64,000 bases of DNA from Dichetophora obliterata. Lineage: Eukaryota; Arthropoda; Insecta; Diptera; Sciomyzidae. Numbering within the stretch: position 1 is the stretch's first letter; each line of letters starts with the position of its first letter. Location of the stretch: positions 87,832,470-87,896,469 of the forward strand of contig OY986436.1 of NCBI GenBank assembly GCA_963920525.1. Direction: 5' to 3'. Made by a program: the position numbers and the translations under genes. A model generated the notes under the pieces. The model saw nothing but the letters and a program-made list of their open reading frames with translations, made no database searches and was not told the DNA's origin. Shown one piece after another: positions 21,666 to 33,398 of this stretch.

Positions 21666-23013
21666 CGCCAGCAAGCGAGAGACAGAAATGGCTGGCTCAA
21701 ATTCTTAGATGAGGCCAAGACCAACACACAATTGTAGCGCCAACAGAGTAAGTAAGTATTATTGTAAGTTTTTTTACAACTGTTTTTAAAAAATTGTAAA
21801 AAAGTTTTATTAAAATATTATTAAATAATTGGAAACAAGTATTATTGTACACTTTTAACACAGGTTTTTAAGAAATTCAAGTAATCTAATGTGCTCGCAG
21901 TTAATTAACATAGTAGCAAAAAATCATCTTTGTAAAATAAATCCATATAAAAGACCTCACATCCAAATCTATAGAAAATTTATCTATAGTACACAGTACA
22001 CAATCGGTAAAAACATTGCCACTCAAAAGAAATTTAATAGGTACAAATAAAACTATTTGGACCATTAAGTTTCTATTTTTTTAGCACTTTTTAGATTGTT
22101 TTGAACTGACAAAATAATAAGTACTTATTTAACCAGTATAAAATTCTAAAAGACTAACCATCATCATTTCCATGTGTTCTAATTGTCATTGAACTCAGGC
22201 CACTGATATCAAAATTGTTGGTGATGGGACTTCGTTTTTTATTGCAATTGTAATTTTCAATGATTGGGAATTCCCTTATAATGTGAAAGTTGTAAAACTA
22301 TTACATCTGAAAGCATTTTCCAATCATGCTTTGAAAACGCTTGTTAATTAAACTAACTACAAGTACTATTATAAAAAGCTTACTGTTTTCCCGTTTCGAT
22401 AAAATTTTACAACTCAACCAGTAAATTCATTACGTAGACAAGTGTTTTCAAAGCATATTCGGAAAAGCCCTCAATTATTCGATTGTAGGTAAGCTTACTC
22501 CAAACACTATTACAGAATGGCTCTTTGGGCTAGTTTGTACCCAATCAGAGTATTCTGTAATAGTGTTTGGAGTAAGCTTACCTACAATAGAATAATTAAA
22601 GCCTTTACCAAACATGCTTTGAAAATACTTGCCTACGTAATGAATATACAAGTTGTGTTGTAAAATTGTATCGAAACATGATAAAAGTAAGCTTTTTATA
22701 ATAATACTTGTATTAAGTTTACTTAGAGTTTAATTTACAAGTGTTTTCAAAGCATGATTGAAAAATTCTTTCAGAGGTAATAGTTTTACAACTTTTACAT
22801 TATAAGGGAATTCCCCAAGCATTGAAAATTTCAATTTCAATAAAAAACAAAGTTCCATCACTAACAATTTTGATGTCAGTGGCTTGTGTTCAGTGATTAA
22901 ACCAAAAAGTTTTAAGATTTCTTAATTGATTATGTAAGTTTTTATTTAGGATTTTAAAAAATGCATTATAACTTTTACCTAAATGTACGGAATTAGAGCA
23001 AGAAAGTTGTGGC

Positions 23014-23097
23014 GCCAGCAAGCGAAAGACAGAAATGGTTGGCGCAAATTCTTATGAGGCCAAGACCGACATACGGTTGTAGCGCCAACTAAGTAAC
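23014..23097 (+). mobile_element. 84-bp 5'-truncated RTE copy
   Basis: Matches the last 85 or so bases of the RTE element (GCCAGCAAGCGAAAGACAGA ... GTAGCGCCAACTAAGTAA). It is flanked by the 7-bp direct repeat TTGTGGC (23007-23013 and 23098-23104), which marks it as an independent retrotransposition in the other foldback arm. Confidence 0.85.
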
Positions 23098-23585
23098 TTG
23101 TGGCTTTATTTTTAAAAAAGGAGCCACATCAAATTAATTCATTCCAAATCCTGTAAAACATTTGTAAAAAGCTTACATAATACTTGCTTCCAATTGTTTA
23201 ATAATTGTTTTTATAATATTTTAATAACACTTTTTCCCAATTTTTTAAAAACAGTTGGAAAAAACTTACAATAATACTTATTTCCAATTATTTACCAATT
23301 GTTTTGAATAATACTTTTACAACACTCTTTTCCAATTGGAAAGGAAGTATTGTATAAAGCTTATTAACAACACTTATATCCAATTGAATAGTAAACGCTT
23401 GGAATAATATAACAGTAAGGAATATTTTTCCAAGGGTTCCTTTTTTATTATTCTACATTTACTTGAAAGCATTTCACAACAATTTTTACAAGCTTTTTCA
23501 CGCACACACACAGCGAGTGCGCTGTGTGTGTGCGTGCATGTGTTGAGATTGAAGCAGACTAACAAACGAGTAGGCGAGTGCGCAG

Positions 23586-24305
23586 TAGACATGGGTAACG
23601 CAGTAAAAAATGCTGCGCTGATACACCAACCCAAGCGCAATTGACTGTATCAGCGTAATGCGTTAACGCAATTGTGTCACAACAAAGTTTGAAATGCTAT
23701 GATATCTATAATAACTAGATGTTTATCAGCACATGCTGTTTTTGAATTGAATAGCTTGTTGCGTTTTGTTGTCAATTTGCTGAATGCGGTGAGTTTTGTG
23801 GTGTAGTAGCTAGTTGTTCTAAGCGTAAGCGCTTGGAATAATAAATGGAATCAAATAAAAAATCCTGAAACAACGCAATATTTGAACTTCAACGCAAAAA
23901 CAAACTGAAGCGCTGCTTAACATTAAACAAGAAGATTTTTGCTTTTACTTTCTAAATCGAACACGTTCAAATCATTGTCATACCGCCATTGTAAAACCGC
24001 TGCGTGAATGGCAAACAATAATAATAATCAAACACTCATGCTTCACAGCATCTTCCCCGCAACTGCTTTTCCATATTTTAATAAGCAAACAATGTTCGCT
24101 TCGAACATTCTATGGCAATCTTTGAGGCGACGTACAACTTGTGCAATTTTTGCTCGCTGTATTAATATTTTCTCTTTTTTCTTTAAGCGTGTCATTTATA
24201 TACGCACTATTGCGTTACTATTTTTAAAACAAGAAAATCAGCACAGTTACACTTTTAAGTGCTTCAACTCAATAGCGCAACGCAGCGCAGCGATACCCAT
24301 GTCTA
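23586..24305. mobile_element. MITE with TAGACATGGGTAACGC ends
   Basis: Left TAGACATGGGTA is paired with inverted TACCCATGTCTA at 24294-24305. CTGCGCTG and CAGCGCAG lie just inside. No target duplication could be seen. The small open frames within it are not supported. Confidence 0.6.
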
Positions 24306-24384
24306 TTATCTATCTATAATATATTGTCTATCTATAATATAGTGTAATCTGATATTAGAATTTCCAAAAGTTTTTTGAAACTAG

Positions 24385-24625
24385 GATGGACCCTGAAAAT
24401 GTTTTTTTGTTTTATGTGCTGGCAGTATTAAGGAGTAGCTAATTTCAAATCTTATGAAGGAATTTAAAAAAAAATTACACTATGGTGGACCCTAAAAATT
24501 TGTTTTTGTTTTATACTCTTTGTAGATGCACTGGTCGCTGGTTTGGAATCTGAAGTAAGAATTTCATAAAGTTTGATTGACACTAGGGTGGACCCTAAAA
24601 TGTGTTTTTATACTCTTATGTTACT
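24385..24625 (+). repeat. degenerate tandem repeat (about 110-bp period)
   Basis: Three units start with TGGACCCTGAAAATGT, TGGACCCTAAAAATTTG and TGGACCCTAAAATGTG, each followed by TTTTTGTTTTAT- or TTTTTAT-like sequence. The region 24626-25239 shows nothing more. Confidence 0.65.
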
Positions 24626-25239
24626 GGACTTACTTACAATCCAACTTTCCAATCAATTCAAGCTCCATTCAAAGAACATGGTAAATGTTCAATGCTAAAC
24701 GCCTTGTTGCGTCATGAAACAAGCATCGCTAGCAACGGCAACTACCTCTTTTCATCTCTCATAAGAATTTTACATCTAAATTTTCAAATCTACACTATTA
24801 TATAAAACTGAAGTGAAAATTTAAAGTTACGACTTTACTCCAAAACTACTGGGCCGATTTTCATTGAACAAAATTTTAAAATATATTTGTGCTACAGATT
24901 TATTTAGAGGTATTTTTCTTTCCAACTTTTAATAATAAGTATATTTAATTAAGGAATTAAGTTTTTTAAGAAATCATCCCAGCTGCCACGCATTGCTTAT
25001 TCGTTGTCTTTTGGCTCGTTTTTGTTGCAAGAGATTGAATAAACTCCATGTTGCTCTCTTTTTTTCTTTCTCTTCGTGCTCAGCTACATGGTAATTTTAT
25101 AATATAATTTTTTTTTATCAAGCTCAAAATCAATTAGCATATGTATGAAAAAATTGTCCCGTCTATAAGGCGTTAAAAAGATTGATAAAAAACGTCCGTA
25201 GCGAAACCGGGGAAACCTGCTAGTATAAAATAAATTACC

Positions 25240-25470
25240 AAATTTTAGTCTAACACGACCAAAACCGAAAAATAAGAGACACGTGTCCGAGGATTTTTTT
25301 TTTTGTTCGCATATTTTCGATAAATACAAGTGATCGAAAATTTGAGAAAAGCGAGTTTTTTGGCTAAGGGACTCATTTTTAAAAATTTATAGCTCCAGTT
25401 CTATTTAAGCTTTTTTTAAAGCCAAAGAACTGAATTTTGAGAAAAAAAAAATTTTAAAAAAGCTGTTAGT
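25240..25470. repeat. dispersed repeat, inverted partner at 30130-30345
   Basis: AAAGCCAAAGAACTGAATTT, GATCGAAAATTTGAGAAA and the CGGACACGT block recur in reverse order and complement at 30130-30345. The two are diverged copies of one unnamed repeat in opposite orientation. Confidence 0.7.
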
Positions 25471-25879
25471 ACATAAAATTAAGTAAAATAAATATTTAGA
25501 GGAGCTGTTAGTACATAAAATACATTAAAAGCTGTTGAAAATGGAAAACCTATGTATATTCTACTAGAAATACTTATTTTATCAGTTTGAGATATACCAC
25601 ATAAGATTATTGAAAAAAAAAATTCTAAATAAACATAAAAAACTTAAAAGGCTTTTCTATCATTATACGAATAAAGCATTATTTATTATTATTAAGATAA
25701 AAAAGATTAAATCAATTTTTTAGCACAAGAGATACAATTCGCTGCACCACTATAAAAAACTTATAACCAAAACGCTATTTTCCTACAACAAAGGAATTAA
25801 CTTCGACTGAACCGAATTTAAAATACCACCACATCCATATTTTGGTATATACGAAGTTGTCAATGTTGTATAATGTTGA

Positions 25880-26235
25880 TGACGCCTCTTTTAGGGGGCG
25901 TGGTTTTTATCCAAATATAAAAAATTTTACACTCAAAGTTCATCCTAATTATCAAGGCTTATGTGTAAAATATCAAGTTTAAACCATCATTTTTTTGAAT
26001 ATATTAAGTTTTTATATTATAATGACGCCACTTTGTGTGTGAGGTGGGCGTGGTTTTCATCCAATTTTGACAAATTTCAAATATGTGGTGAATATTTCAT
26101 TCCAAAACTAATGTGCAAAATTCCAAGTTCGTATATTTATTTTTGTGGCATTTTAAGAGATACCGTTTTGATAAAGTCACTTCTTATGGGAGGCAGGCGT
26201 GGTGGTCATCCGATTTTGCTCGTTTTTTTAATAAA
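25880..26235 (+). repeat. degenerate tandem repeat containing GGCGTGGTTTTCATCC
   Basis: The block recurs near 25895, 26044 and 26196, a period of about 150 bp, with strongly diverged sequence between. A reverse-strand version appears near 3140. Confidence 0.65.
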
Positions 26236-26436
26236 AGCATAATCTTTTATTTCATTATGATAGCTTACAAACTGTGGCTGTAATCGTGTCGACAGATTGG
26301 AGAGATTGGACATGGCTTAATCGACTCAGGAGGTGATGCTGATCAAAAAAATATCTCCTTCTAAGCGTTACGAACATAGTGACAAAGTTAATATAACCCA
26401 TACGCAATACGCGTGATGGTATAAAAACTTACGTTA

Positions 26437-26645
26437 AAGCCAATGTTAGTCGCTTCGACTAACACTACATTTATAAAGAGATTCACAGCATCCAAATAAA
26501 AAGGCAAATACATCCGAACGCAACGAGAGCAGCTTAGCAACTAATGTGGTTACTACGATATGGATAGAGAACACGATCAGATGAGAGAAAAAAGTCTGTA
26601 AGCAAAAAATTGAGCAGTGTTAGTCGAAACGACTAACATTGGTTA
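26437..26645. mobile_element. about 210-bp MITE whose ends are themselves hairpins
   Basis: The left end carries CCAATGTTAGTCGCTTCGAC followed by TAACACT; the right end is its inverse. Each terminus contains GTTAGTCG...CGACTAAC, a small perfect palindrome, so four short stems are possible. No target duplication was identified. Confidence 0.7.
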
Positions 26646-27179
26646 TCTAGGGTTAAAAAACTTTTTTTCTAAATATGGTACCTTTATTATTACTATTTAT
26701 ACAGTGCTACACGTGAAAAAAACGATTTTTCGTTAATATAAAAAAACTATAGCTCGAATCAATAAAAGTTTAATGTAAAAGTTGTTGATAATAAAAAGAT
26801 CTACAATTTTGTGTCTTAACTATTCTTATTGAATTAATTTCTTATTTTAGTGCTAATTTTGGGTCAAAATTGAAGTATTTAAAAAATAAAATTAAATTGA
26901 TTAGAGGAAAGGATTTTATGGGATGAAAACCACCAAACGCGTCAAATGAACTACCTTTCTAAACTTTTGTATCTATCTCATTACCTTGCAACCTTTTTTT
27001 TAAACTCGGTACGATTTTACGTAACAAGCTACTGATATTAAATTAAAATTAACTTATTAATTAAATTGTTAATAACAATATGAATTTTTTACATGTTCTT
27101 TTATAAAAAAATTAGTGGCATACGTGAGAACGCTCATAACTCGAGAACAGTTCAAGGAAAGTTTTACGTCAAGAAAACT

Positions 27180-27500
27180 GGAAAAACACCAGAGGGCGCT
27201 ATAGTGCAAATTCTTTATAAGACTGTCAAAAACGCCTTAACTGCTAATACAATTAACATACAAAATTGTATATAGGAGTTTTTAGATACGGTCATTGTTT
27301 CATCGCTTTTTATTTTAAACAATAGAGGGCGCTATAAAACAAATATTTTACAAAACTGCAGAAAACTCCTAAACTGCTTTTACTATTAACATAATAATAT
27401 GCACATATCAGTTTTTGGGTACGGTGAGTGTTTTTTATTTTATTCCATCTTGAACACAAGAGGTCGCTGCAGTACAAATTTTTTTTAAAAGATTCGAATG
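27180..27500 (+). repeat. degenerate tandem repeat with GAGGGCGCTATA motif (about 143-bp period)
   Basis: The motif and a following AAAACTCC or GGAGTTTT pattern recur near 27192, 27325 and 27468. Open frames across it are artefacts. Confidence 0.7.
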
Positions 27501-27824
27501 TGTTCCCACACATCGCCCAAAAACATGTCAATCACGATTGATGATTTTGGCAGCGAAAAAAAGAACATCGATGATTTGAATTTCGTAATTCACAGTTCAC
27601 ACAGTTCCTGAATTCATTGGATTTGCAATGGACCACATAATTACGATTTTGATCTATTATCATCATTCTGCGGAACTTCAAGAACCAAAACTGTAATGGA
27701 ACAAGACTGATCGTGAAGCAGCTCAATAATAATGTCATCCAAGCAACGATACGGCAAATAAAGGGCAAATTCAAGGGCGGAGAAGTGCTTATTCCGAGAA
27801 TTCCACTGACTTCAACCGATTTAC

Positions 27825-29162
27825 TAGTGTCCGACCGAATATTCGGTTTCGGTTGCGGCCAGTTTCGGCCCTTTTTGGTAGTTTCGAAACTTTTGGTAAA
27901 AATTTCGGAACATTTCAAGAATAGCGACAACTATAATTTTGAATTTTTTTAGATTATATTATTTCTGGCCTCCTTACTCCAAATCTGGAAAAATTGCAGG
28001 CCACTCGCAGTTGGTTTAGAAGTTATAGGCCTCCAAAGTTGGCAAAAAACCCTACAAATCTTGATATTTTTCTAAATTTTTCAACAAAACTACACTCTAT
28101 AGGTATCATATGAAAGGTAATTTAAGTACCTATTCAACAAGGTACTTATTAAAATATGAAAATCCATGCAAAACTTTTAAAGATATAAACATTTCTAGTG
28201 TAGTGCTTTCGTAAAAGGGAAACCACTAGTTTTCCAGACAAATTGGAAATATAATAATAAGTATATCTTAAAAAGTTATGAATGGATTTTCAAGTTTGAT
28301 ACCTCGTTGTATCGCATTACCTTTCTTTTGATACCCATAACGCGGAACACTAAAAAAAACAGAAAGATTTGTAGCCCACTTTGCAACTTTGGACGCTTAT
28401 AACTTCTAAACCAATTGCCAGCGGCCTGAAATTTGGATTTGAATTGAGGTTAAATTCCGTATAATCCAACAAAAAGTATTAAAAAAGAGATTTTTCGCTA
28501 TTCTTGACTTATACCAAAATTTCTTGCATCAGCCATTTAATTCAAATATATAAGTTTGGTTTAATAAAAATATTTACATATTGTACAAAACAAAAATTAT
28601 GAATTCGTCTGTAATTTGATTTATCGTGTTAACGAAAAACATTTTGGTTAATTTTATGCGTTCGATACTATCATTTTCGATATTATCATCTCTATTGCAA
28701 TTACCATTAAAGTTTTATAGATACTTAAGCCAAAAATTTATAATTAAACTTCCGAACGGATTCTGTGTGTGTGGAATAAAAGAAAAAAAACGAAATACAT
28801 ATTTCTATTTGTATAATACTAAACCTTTAAGAAAAACAGAAATACTTCGCTTTGTAGTTCTAAATAATTTATATTGTAGGTGTATACTATTTTGAGTGTG
28901 TACGGAAGTATGTAATAAAATATAAATTTAAAACTTATCTCATTTATTACTATAGTTATTATTATTATAATCTTCAATATTCAAATAATACTTGTTTTAT
29001 ACTAGTAGAACTTTTGTTTTCTTTTAATAAAAACAATCATTTGTAAAAACTTAAATTTTCATATTAATAACCAGTTTCGGTTTTGGTTTCGGTTTCGGCC
29101 GAATATTAAAAAATGACCGAATATTCGGTTTCGGCTAAAATTCCGGTTTCGGTCGGACACTA
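27825..29162. mobile_element. 1338-bp hAT-type element, TAGTGTCCGACCGAA ends, 8-bp duplication
   Basis: The left TAGTGTCCGACCGAA is matched by inverted TTCGGTCGGACACTA. The duplication CGATTTAC is exact (27817-27824 and 29163-29170). The sub-terminal regions are built of CCGAATATTCGG palindromes and GGTTTCGG runs. A separate MITE occupies much of the middle. No transposase is present. Truncated ends of the same family lie at 40643 and 42171. Confidence 0.85.
27890..28536. mobile_element. nested MITE with TTCAAGAATAGCGACAAC ends
   Basis: The left TTTCAAGAATAGCGACAAC and inverted CGCTATTCTTGAC enclose paired arms (TTGGTTTAGAAGTTATAGGC against an inverted copy near 28400). Relatives are at 60470-60890 and, split by another insertion, at about 33280-33398 plus 38867-38905. 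Confidence 0.75.
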
Positions 29163-29170
29163 CGATTTAC

Positions 29171-29707
29171 TTTTCGAGTTCATACAGTTTTAATTTCCGG
29201 TTCGCCTTGCATTCACTATGACAATTTATAAATTACAAGTCCAATCTTTGAAAGTGTTTTTATTCTCAAATCCCCATGATTCTCGCATGGTCAATTATAT
29301 GTGGCATGTTTGCGTGTTAGCACACATTCATCTTTTTTTATTTACTCGCCGGACAACAAAACGAAGAACGTAGTATAACACAAAGCATTGAATTGATATG
29401 ACATGACATGACCATCCAAACATCATACATCTTATACTTACAATGTCCAATAGTAATAAAAAATTTTTATTTTACTTTTTTCAACTCATCATTTTTTGTC
29501 CAGTCATAATAAAAACATGCCATTTATGTTTTAACCGAATCATACAATTTTAATCATTAACTTATATCATACATCTTATACTTATAGGTTCCCTTAACCT
29601 TTTTACATTCCGTGTAAAAAAAGGACTCAAAATTCAAAATAATTCAATTGAATTCAAAAAGTGAAACCTTATAAGTAGGTGATATGGGTCAACTTTGCGG
29701 TCACTAT
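29171..29707. other. spacer, nothing recognised
   Basis: AT-rich sequence with no recognisable gene. Confidence 0.4.
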
Positions 29708-29715
29708 ATATATAT

Positions 29716-30024
29716 TAGGGCGGGTCAAATTCTGGCTCAGCGAAATTCGTAAAATACATGTAATTTCAAGACTTTTTCTCCACTACAGCATATACAAATT
29801 CTGAAAAAAAGCTGTGCGGACTTTCGTAAATAGATTCATACACATACATTCATACATTCATATTTTATAATTGAGAACAAAATCTATTTACGAAAGTCCG
29901 CACAGCTTTTTTTCAGAATTTGTATATGCTGTAGTGGAGAAAAAGTCTTGAAATTACATGTATTTTACGAATTTCGCTGAGCCAGACCTCCAAAAAATTC
30001 GTCCATACAAATTGACCCGCCCTA
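29716..30024. mobile_element. 309-bp near-perfect palindromic hAT-type MITE, copy 2
   Basis: I found no difference from the copy at 5854-6162 on reading both through. Flanks are ATATATAT on both sides (29708-29715 and 30025-30032), consistent with an 8-bp duplication at a different site. Identity of two copies at unrelated sites implies recent movement. Confidence 0.9.
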
Positions 30025-30129
30025 ATATATATGGTTACAAGAATGGCTACTTGTTCCATTCCAAACCTCTACAAGTCACAAAACCATTCAATGAATTAGG
30101 ATAGGACAACGTCTGTCGGTACCTCTAGT

Positions 30130-30345
30130 TTTTATCAAAAATATTTTTGTTCTCAAAATTCAGTTCTTTGGCTTTAAAAAGAAAAAAGTTTGTAGCTTAA
30201 ATAGAACCGGTGTTATAAATTTTTAAAAATGAGTCTCCTAGCCAAAAAACATGATTTTCTCAAATTTTCGATCACTTGCATTATCGAAAATATGCGAACA
30301 AAAAAAATTCTCGGACACGTATCTCTAATTTTTGATATATTGTAG
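30130..30345. repeat. dispersed repeat, inverted partner of 25240-25470
   Basis: Contains CAAAATTCAGTTCTTTGGCT, GAGTCTCCTAGCCAAAAAAC and TTTTCGATCACTTGC, all reverse complements of blocks in the 25.3-kb copy. Confidence 0.7.
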
Positions 30346-30684
30346 TTTTCGTGAAGAAAGTTTCAACAAATTCGGAGATGTGTCGGTCAATTTTCATTAA
30401 AATCCGTACGGTTTGTAAAAGAATTACCCATATAGATGACGCAAGTAATTTTAGAAATTATTATAAAATTTAAAAATAGGCCCATTTTTTGTACAGCTGC
30501 CGACTATAACCATACGAACTTAATTACCATATTTTAGTCTTATACGACCCAAACTATTCGATATATAGAATTTTTATTGATTTGTGGGCGGTAAAATGGG
30601 GTGTGGCAAACAATTTTTTAAATTTTAAAACAATTCCCTTTCCCACAGCAGCTAAAAAAATACCACAAAGGTGTTTTTTCACAA

Positions 30685-30800
30685 AGTTGGCAACTATGGC
30701 TCAAGTTCTTAAGCTTAGGGGAATGGTAGAAAAGCACTTGTGCATTTTTGACGTACGTGTATTTTGTTTTTGTAAAGTGCACAAATACTCAACTGCACTG
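30685..30800. mobile_element. internal fragment of the AGGGGTATTC MITE family
   Basis: Reads AAAGCACTTGTGCATTTTTG, ACGTACGTGTATTTTG and GTAAAGTGCAC, matching the interior of the family in reverse relative to 57530-57640. Neither terminus is present. Confidence 0.65.
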
Positions 30801-32325
30801 CTTTAAAGTTTGCTTAAAACTACAAACTTGTACTTTCCCATTTCCAGTTTTGTACTGAATCAGAAACGCTAGGTAAAAACATGGATTTTTCCATGATACA
30901 ATCATGGATTTTTCTTTGAAGATTCAGATGAAGCACTGTATTTTCGTGATTTTGACATAAGCTGTCGGTGTGGTGAATCTCTTTACCCTACCTTATTCTT
31001 CTGCCATAGCCCGGAGGTCTTGCTTGAAGTAAAACTTCTTAGGCGATTTGATATTGAAGGTGAAATTTTCAAGTCTTGTCACGAAAAAAAAGGTTTTTGT
31101 GTACACGAGCAATATTTTCTATTTTGTACTTTTTGTATGGAGACCGCCAAAAGGATGACAGAGTGTAGGTGCGTTAAAAAAAATGTTGAAGAGAAACAGT
31201 AAATAAGACCAGCTCATATATTTGATCCTCCTAGGGGTTATATTTTTTTTTATATGAACTATAATAGACATTTTTTTTTTTATTTTTTGTACCAGGACAC
31301 CACAATAAATCCCCCTACGTGGAGGCAAATTTTTCACTTCGAAAAAAGCTAATCACGGACATATATCTCAGATTTTAGTTAACACAAACCATAAAAATCA
31401 GTATATTACCTATTGAAGCACCGAACAATGTCAGTGTAAATATTAAGGTTTAATCATTTTTTACAAAAAAACCGAGAGTATTTATAACATTGAATGAAAT
31501 AACATATTGATATTATGTTCAAGTGACAAAATGACGGCGCTAAAAAAAAAACGACACTTTTTTATTAATAAATTGCTAAATATTTGATATTTAATACAAA
31601 CTTTTAAGGAAATGGGTATTTCCGCCAAAAGGTCTACCGCGACTGAAAAATTAAATTTTCCTTAAAATTTTTTTAAGCCTCCATAATAAAGGAAAATGTT
31701 TATGTTTATAGTGTTAGAGTAATGAGAGCTAATCTCAATTTAAATTTTAAAAAATGGCAGCAAACATGATGAATGACAACAAAAGTTGAAAATGGTGACA
31801 AAAGTTGAAAAAATTTAACGAAATTTTAAATTTTGTAAGTATAATAAATACTCGTACAAAACAAAGAATTCAATTTTTTCAGTTTTCGATTGTAACGGTC
31901 CTATATAAAATATAAAATATTTGTAGTTCTTTGAAGGGAAAATCTCTCACATAACGTAAATCGCGTAAGGTATGAATGATATTATGGTTTGTATAAAATA
32001 GTTAGAAAAGATTTTTCAACTAAGCAATTATGAGTAGGTACATATTAGAGCACCCAGAATATATATGAAAAATGTTTTTTTCACTCCACCAGCATTTTCT
32101 AATAGAATGAGGTCGAAAAATAAGATCTGCATCAAAAGATTGGAATCATTAGTGGAAAATAGCCATCCGGTTTTCATTTGAAACCTCAAAAACAGCCTTT
32201 AAATTGCTCAAACAATGTTTGTTCGAAAACAAAAATGTCAAATTTTGCCAAAATTATAAATTTTTTAAATATTTATGGTCCCACACTTACGATGACGCTA
32301 ACGACGTGGACGTGGTGGTTTTTCG
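30801..32325. other. spacer, no gene supported
   Basis: AT-rich sequence with short unlinked open frames (for example 31020-31202) that show no domain, codon bias or flanking splice signals. Confidence 0.4.
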
Positions 32326-32329
32326 TCCA

Positions 32330-32880
32330 TTTATGAACTCTTATTTTTTAAAATTTGCCATTTTTTTGCGAAATTTGTCACTTTCCGAAATTTGGCACTT
32401 ATTCAAAATTAAATATGACATTTTTTGCAAAACTTGTACATTTCGACACTTATTCAAAATTTGACAATTTTTCGAAATTTGGCACTTATTCTAAATTTTA
32501 CACTTTTTCGATATTTGACACTTTTTGAAATTATAAACTTTTTGAAATAATTGGACAATTTGACGATTATTTCAAAATTTGACAATTTCTGTGACTTGAC
32601 ATTATTCATTATTTTGATTATTTTCGGAATTTGATATTATTCGAAAAATTTGATACTTATTTCGAAATTGGACACTTTTCGAAATAGTGTCAAATTTTCA
32701 ATTAAGAAATCTTGAAAAACCTACGCATAGAATGTATTCCTTAATTCGCGCGCGTGGATTGAAGACTACATTCTATGTGGTAGTTTTTTCAAGATTTAGT
32801 TTTTAAGATTTTTTTTTTCAAGATTTTGATTTCAAGATTTGTTTTCAAGATTTTTTTTCAAGGTTTTGAAATTCTGCGAA
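32330..32880. repeat. low-complexity tandem sequence and a CTTGAAAAACCTA inverted repeat
   Basis: 32330-32700 is made of short variants of CGAAATTTGGCACTT and CAAAATTTGACA. At 32712-32808 an inverted pair (CATAGAATGTATTCC...CTACATTCTATG) forms a stem with TTGAAAAAACTAC-like ends, followed by repeats of TTTCAAGATT. Confidence 0.6.
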
Positions 32881-33279
32881 AAGGACCCAACCCTGAATAA
32901 GTATATACAAAATTGATTCACATAAAAAAATTAAATTAAAATAAATATAAAGAAAATCTAAAGAATCCAAATTTGGGAAAGTTTAGGTAACACTCCTCGA
33001 TTTCATAAAAAATATTTAAAAGCAAATTTACAAAAAAAATCGTTTCTAATATACAGGGTGTCCAAGAATTGGCGCATAATATCGCATTATAATTATTTTT
33101 ATGCATATATGTTTAAAAACTCATGTACATGTTTAAACATATATGCATAAACATATTATGTACATACATATATACATGTTTAAATTTTCCTCTTTTCACA
33201 TATTAATACAAAAATATCCAAATATTTCTTTTTAAAAAATGAATAAAACCATCAAGATTTTCAGACCATTTTTTCCAGT

Positions 33280-33398
33280 TTTGGAGGCCTGTGCTTCATA
33301 AACCAATTGCGAGTGGCCTGAAATTTATCAGATTTGGATTTAGGAGGTAAAAATCTATATAATCCGCAAAAATTAAGAATAGCAGCCCTATTCTGGCA
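33280..33398. mobile_element. left piece of a split TTCAAGAATAGCG MITE
   Basis: The arm sequence (GGAGGCCTGTGCTTCATAAA, CAATTGCGAGTGGCCTGAAA) matches the MITE at 27890-28536. It stops at 33398, and the missing end (GTTGTCACTATTCTTGAAAT) resumes at about 38872. Confidence 0.65.

Larger units (their letters stand above)
18603..21758 (+). mobile_element. RTE-like non-LTR retrotransposon, near full length, inactive
   Basis: Carries a 5' region, an AP-endonuclease domain, a reverse transcriptase and a short 3' sequence ending in an AGTAAGTAAGTA tail, as RTE-clade elements do. It interrupts the left foldback arm at AAATAAGTA/TTATTG. AAGTA at both borders may be the duplication. The 5' region contains a long inverted repeat (18745-18925). 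Confidence 0.8.
18460..23510. mobile_element. long foldback element (about 1-kb inverted arms), interrupted by two RTE insertions
   Basis: With the RTE element removed, the left arm (18460-18602 plus 21759-22525) is the reverse complement of the right arm (22540-23510). Paired blocks include AAAAAGCTTGTAAAAATTGT at the ends, CCAATTGGATATAAGT, and ACTCCAAACACTATTACAGA beside the centre near 22530. Some stretches (about 21900-22190 against 22920-23000) do not pair. No transposase is present. Terminal duplications could not be recognised, so the class is unknown. GTGTGTGTGCGTGC-type sequence lies just outside or at both ends. Confidence 0.75.
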
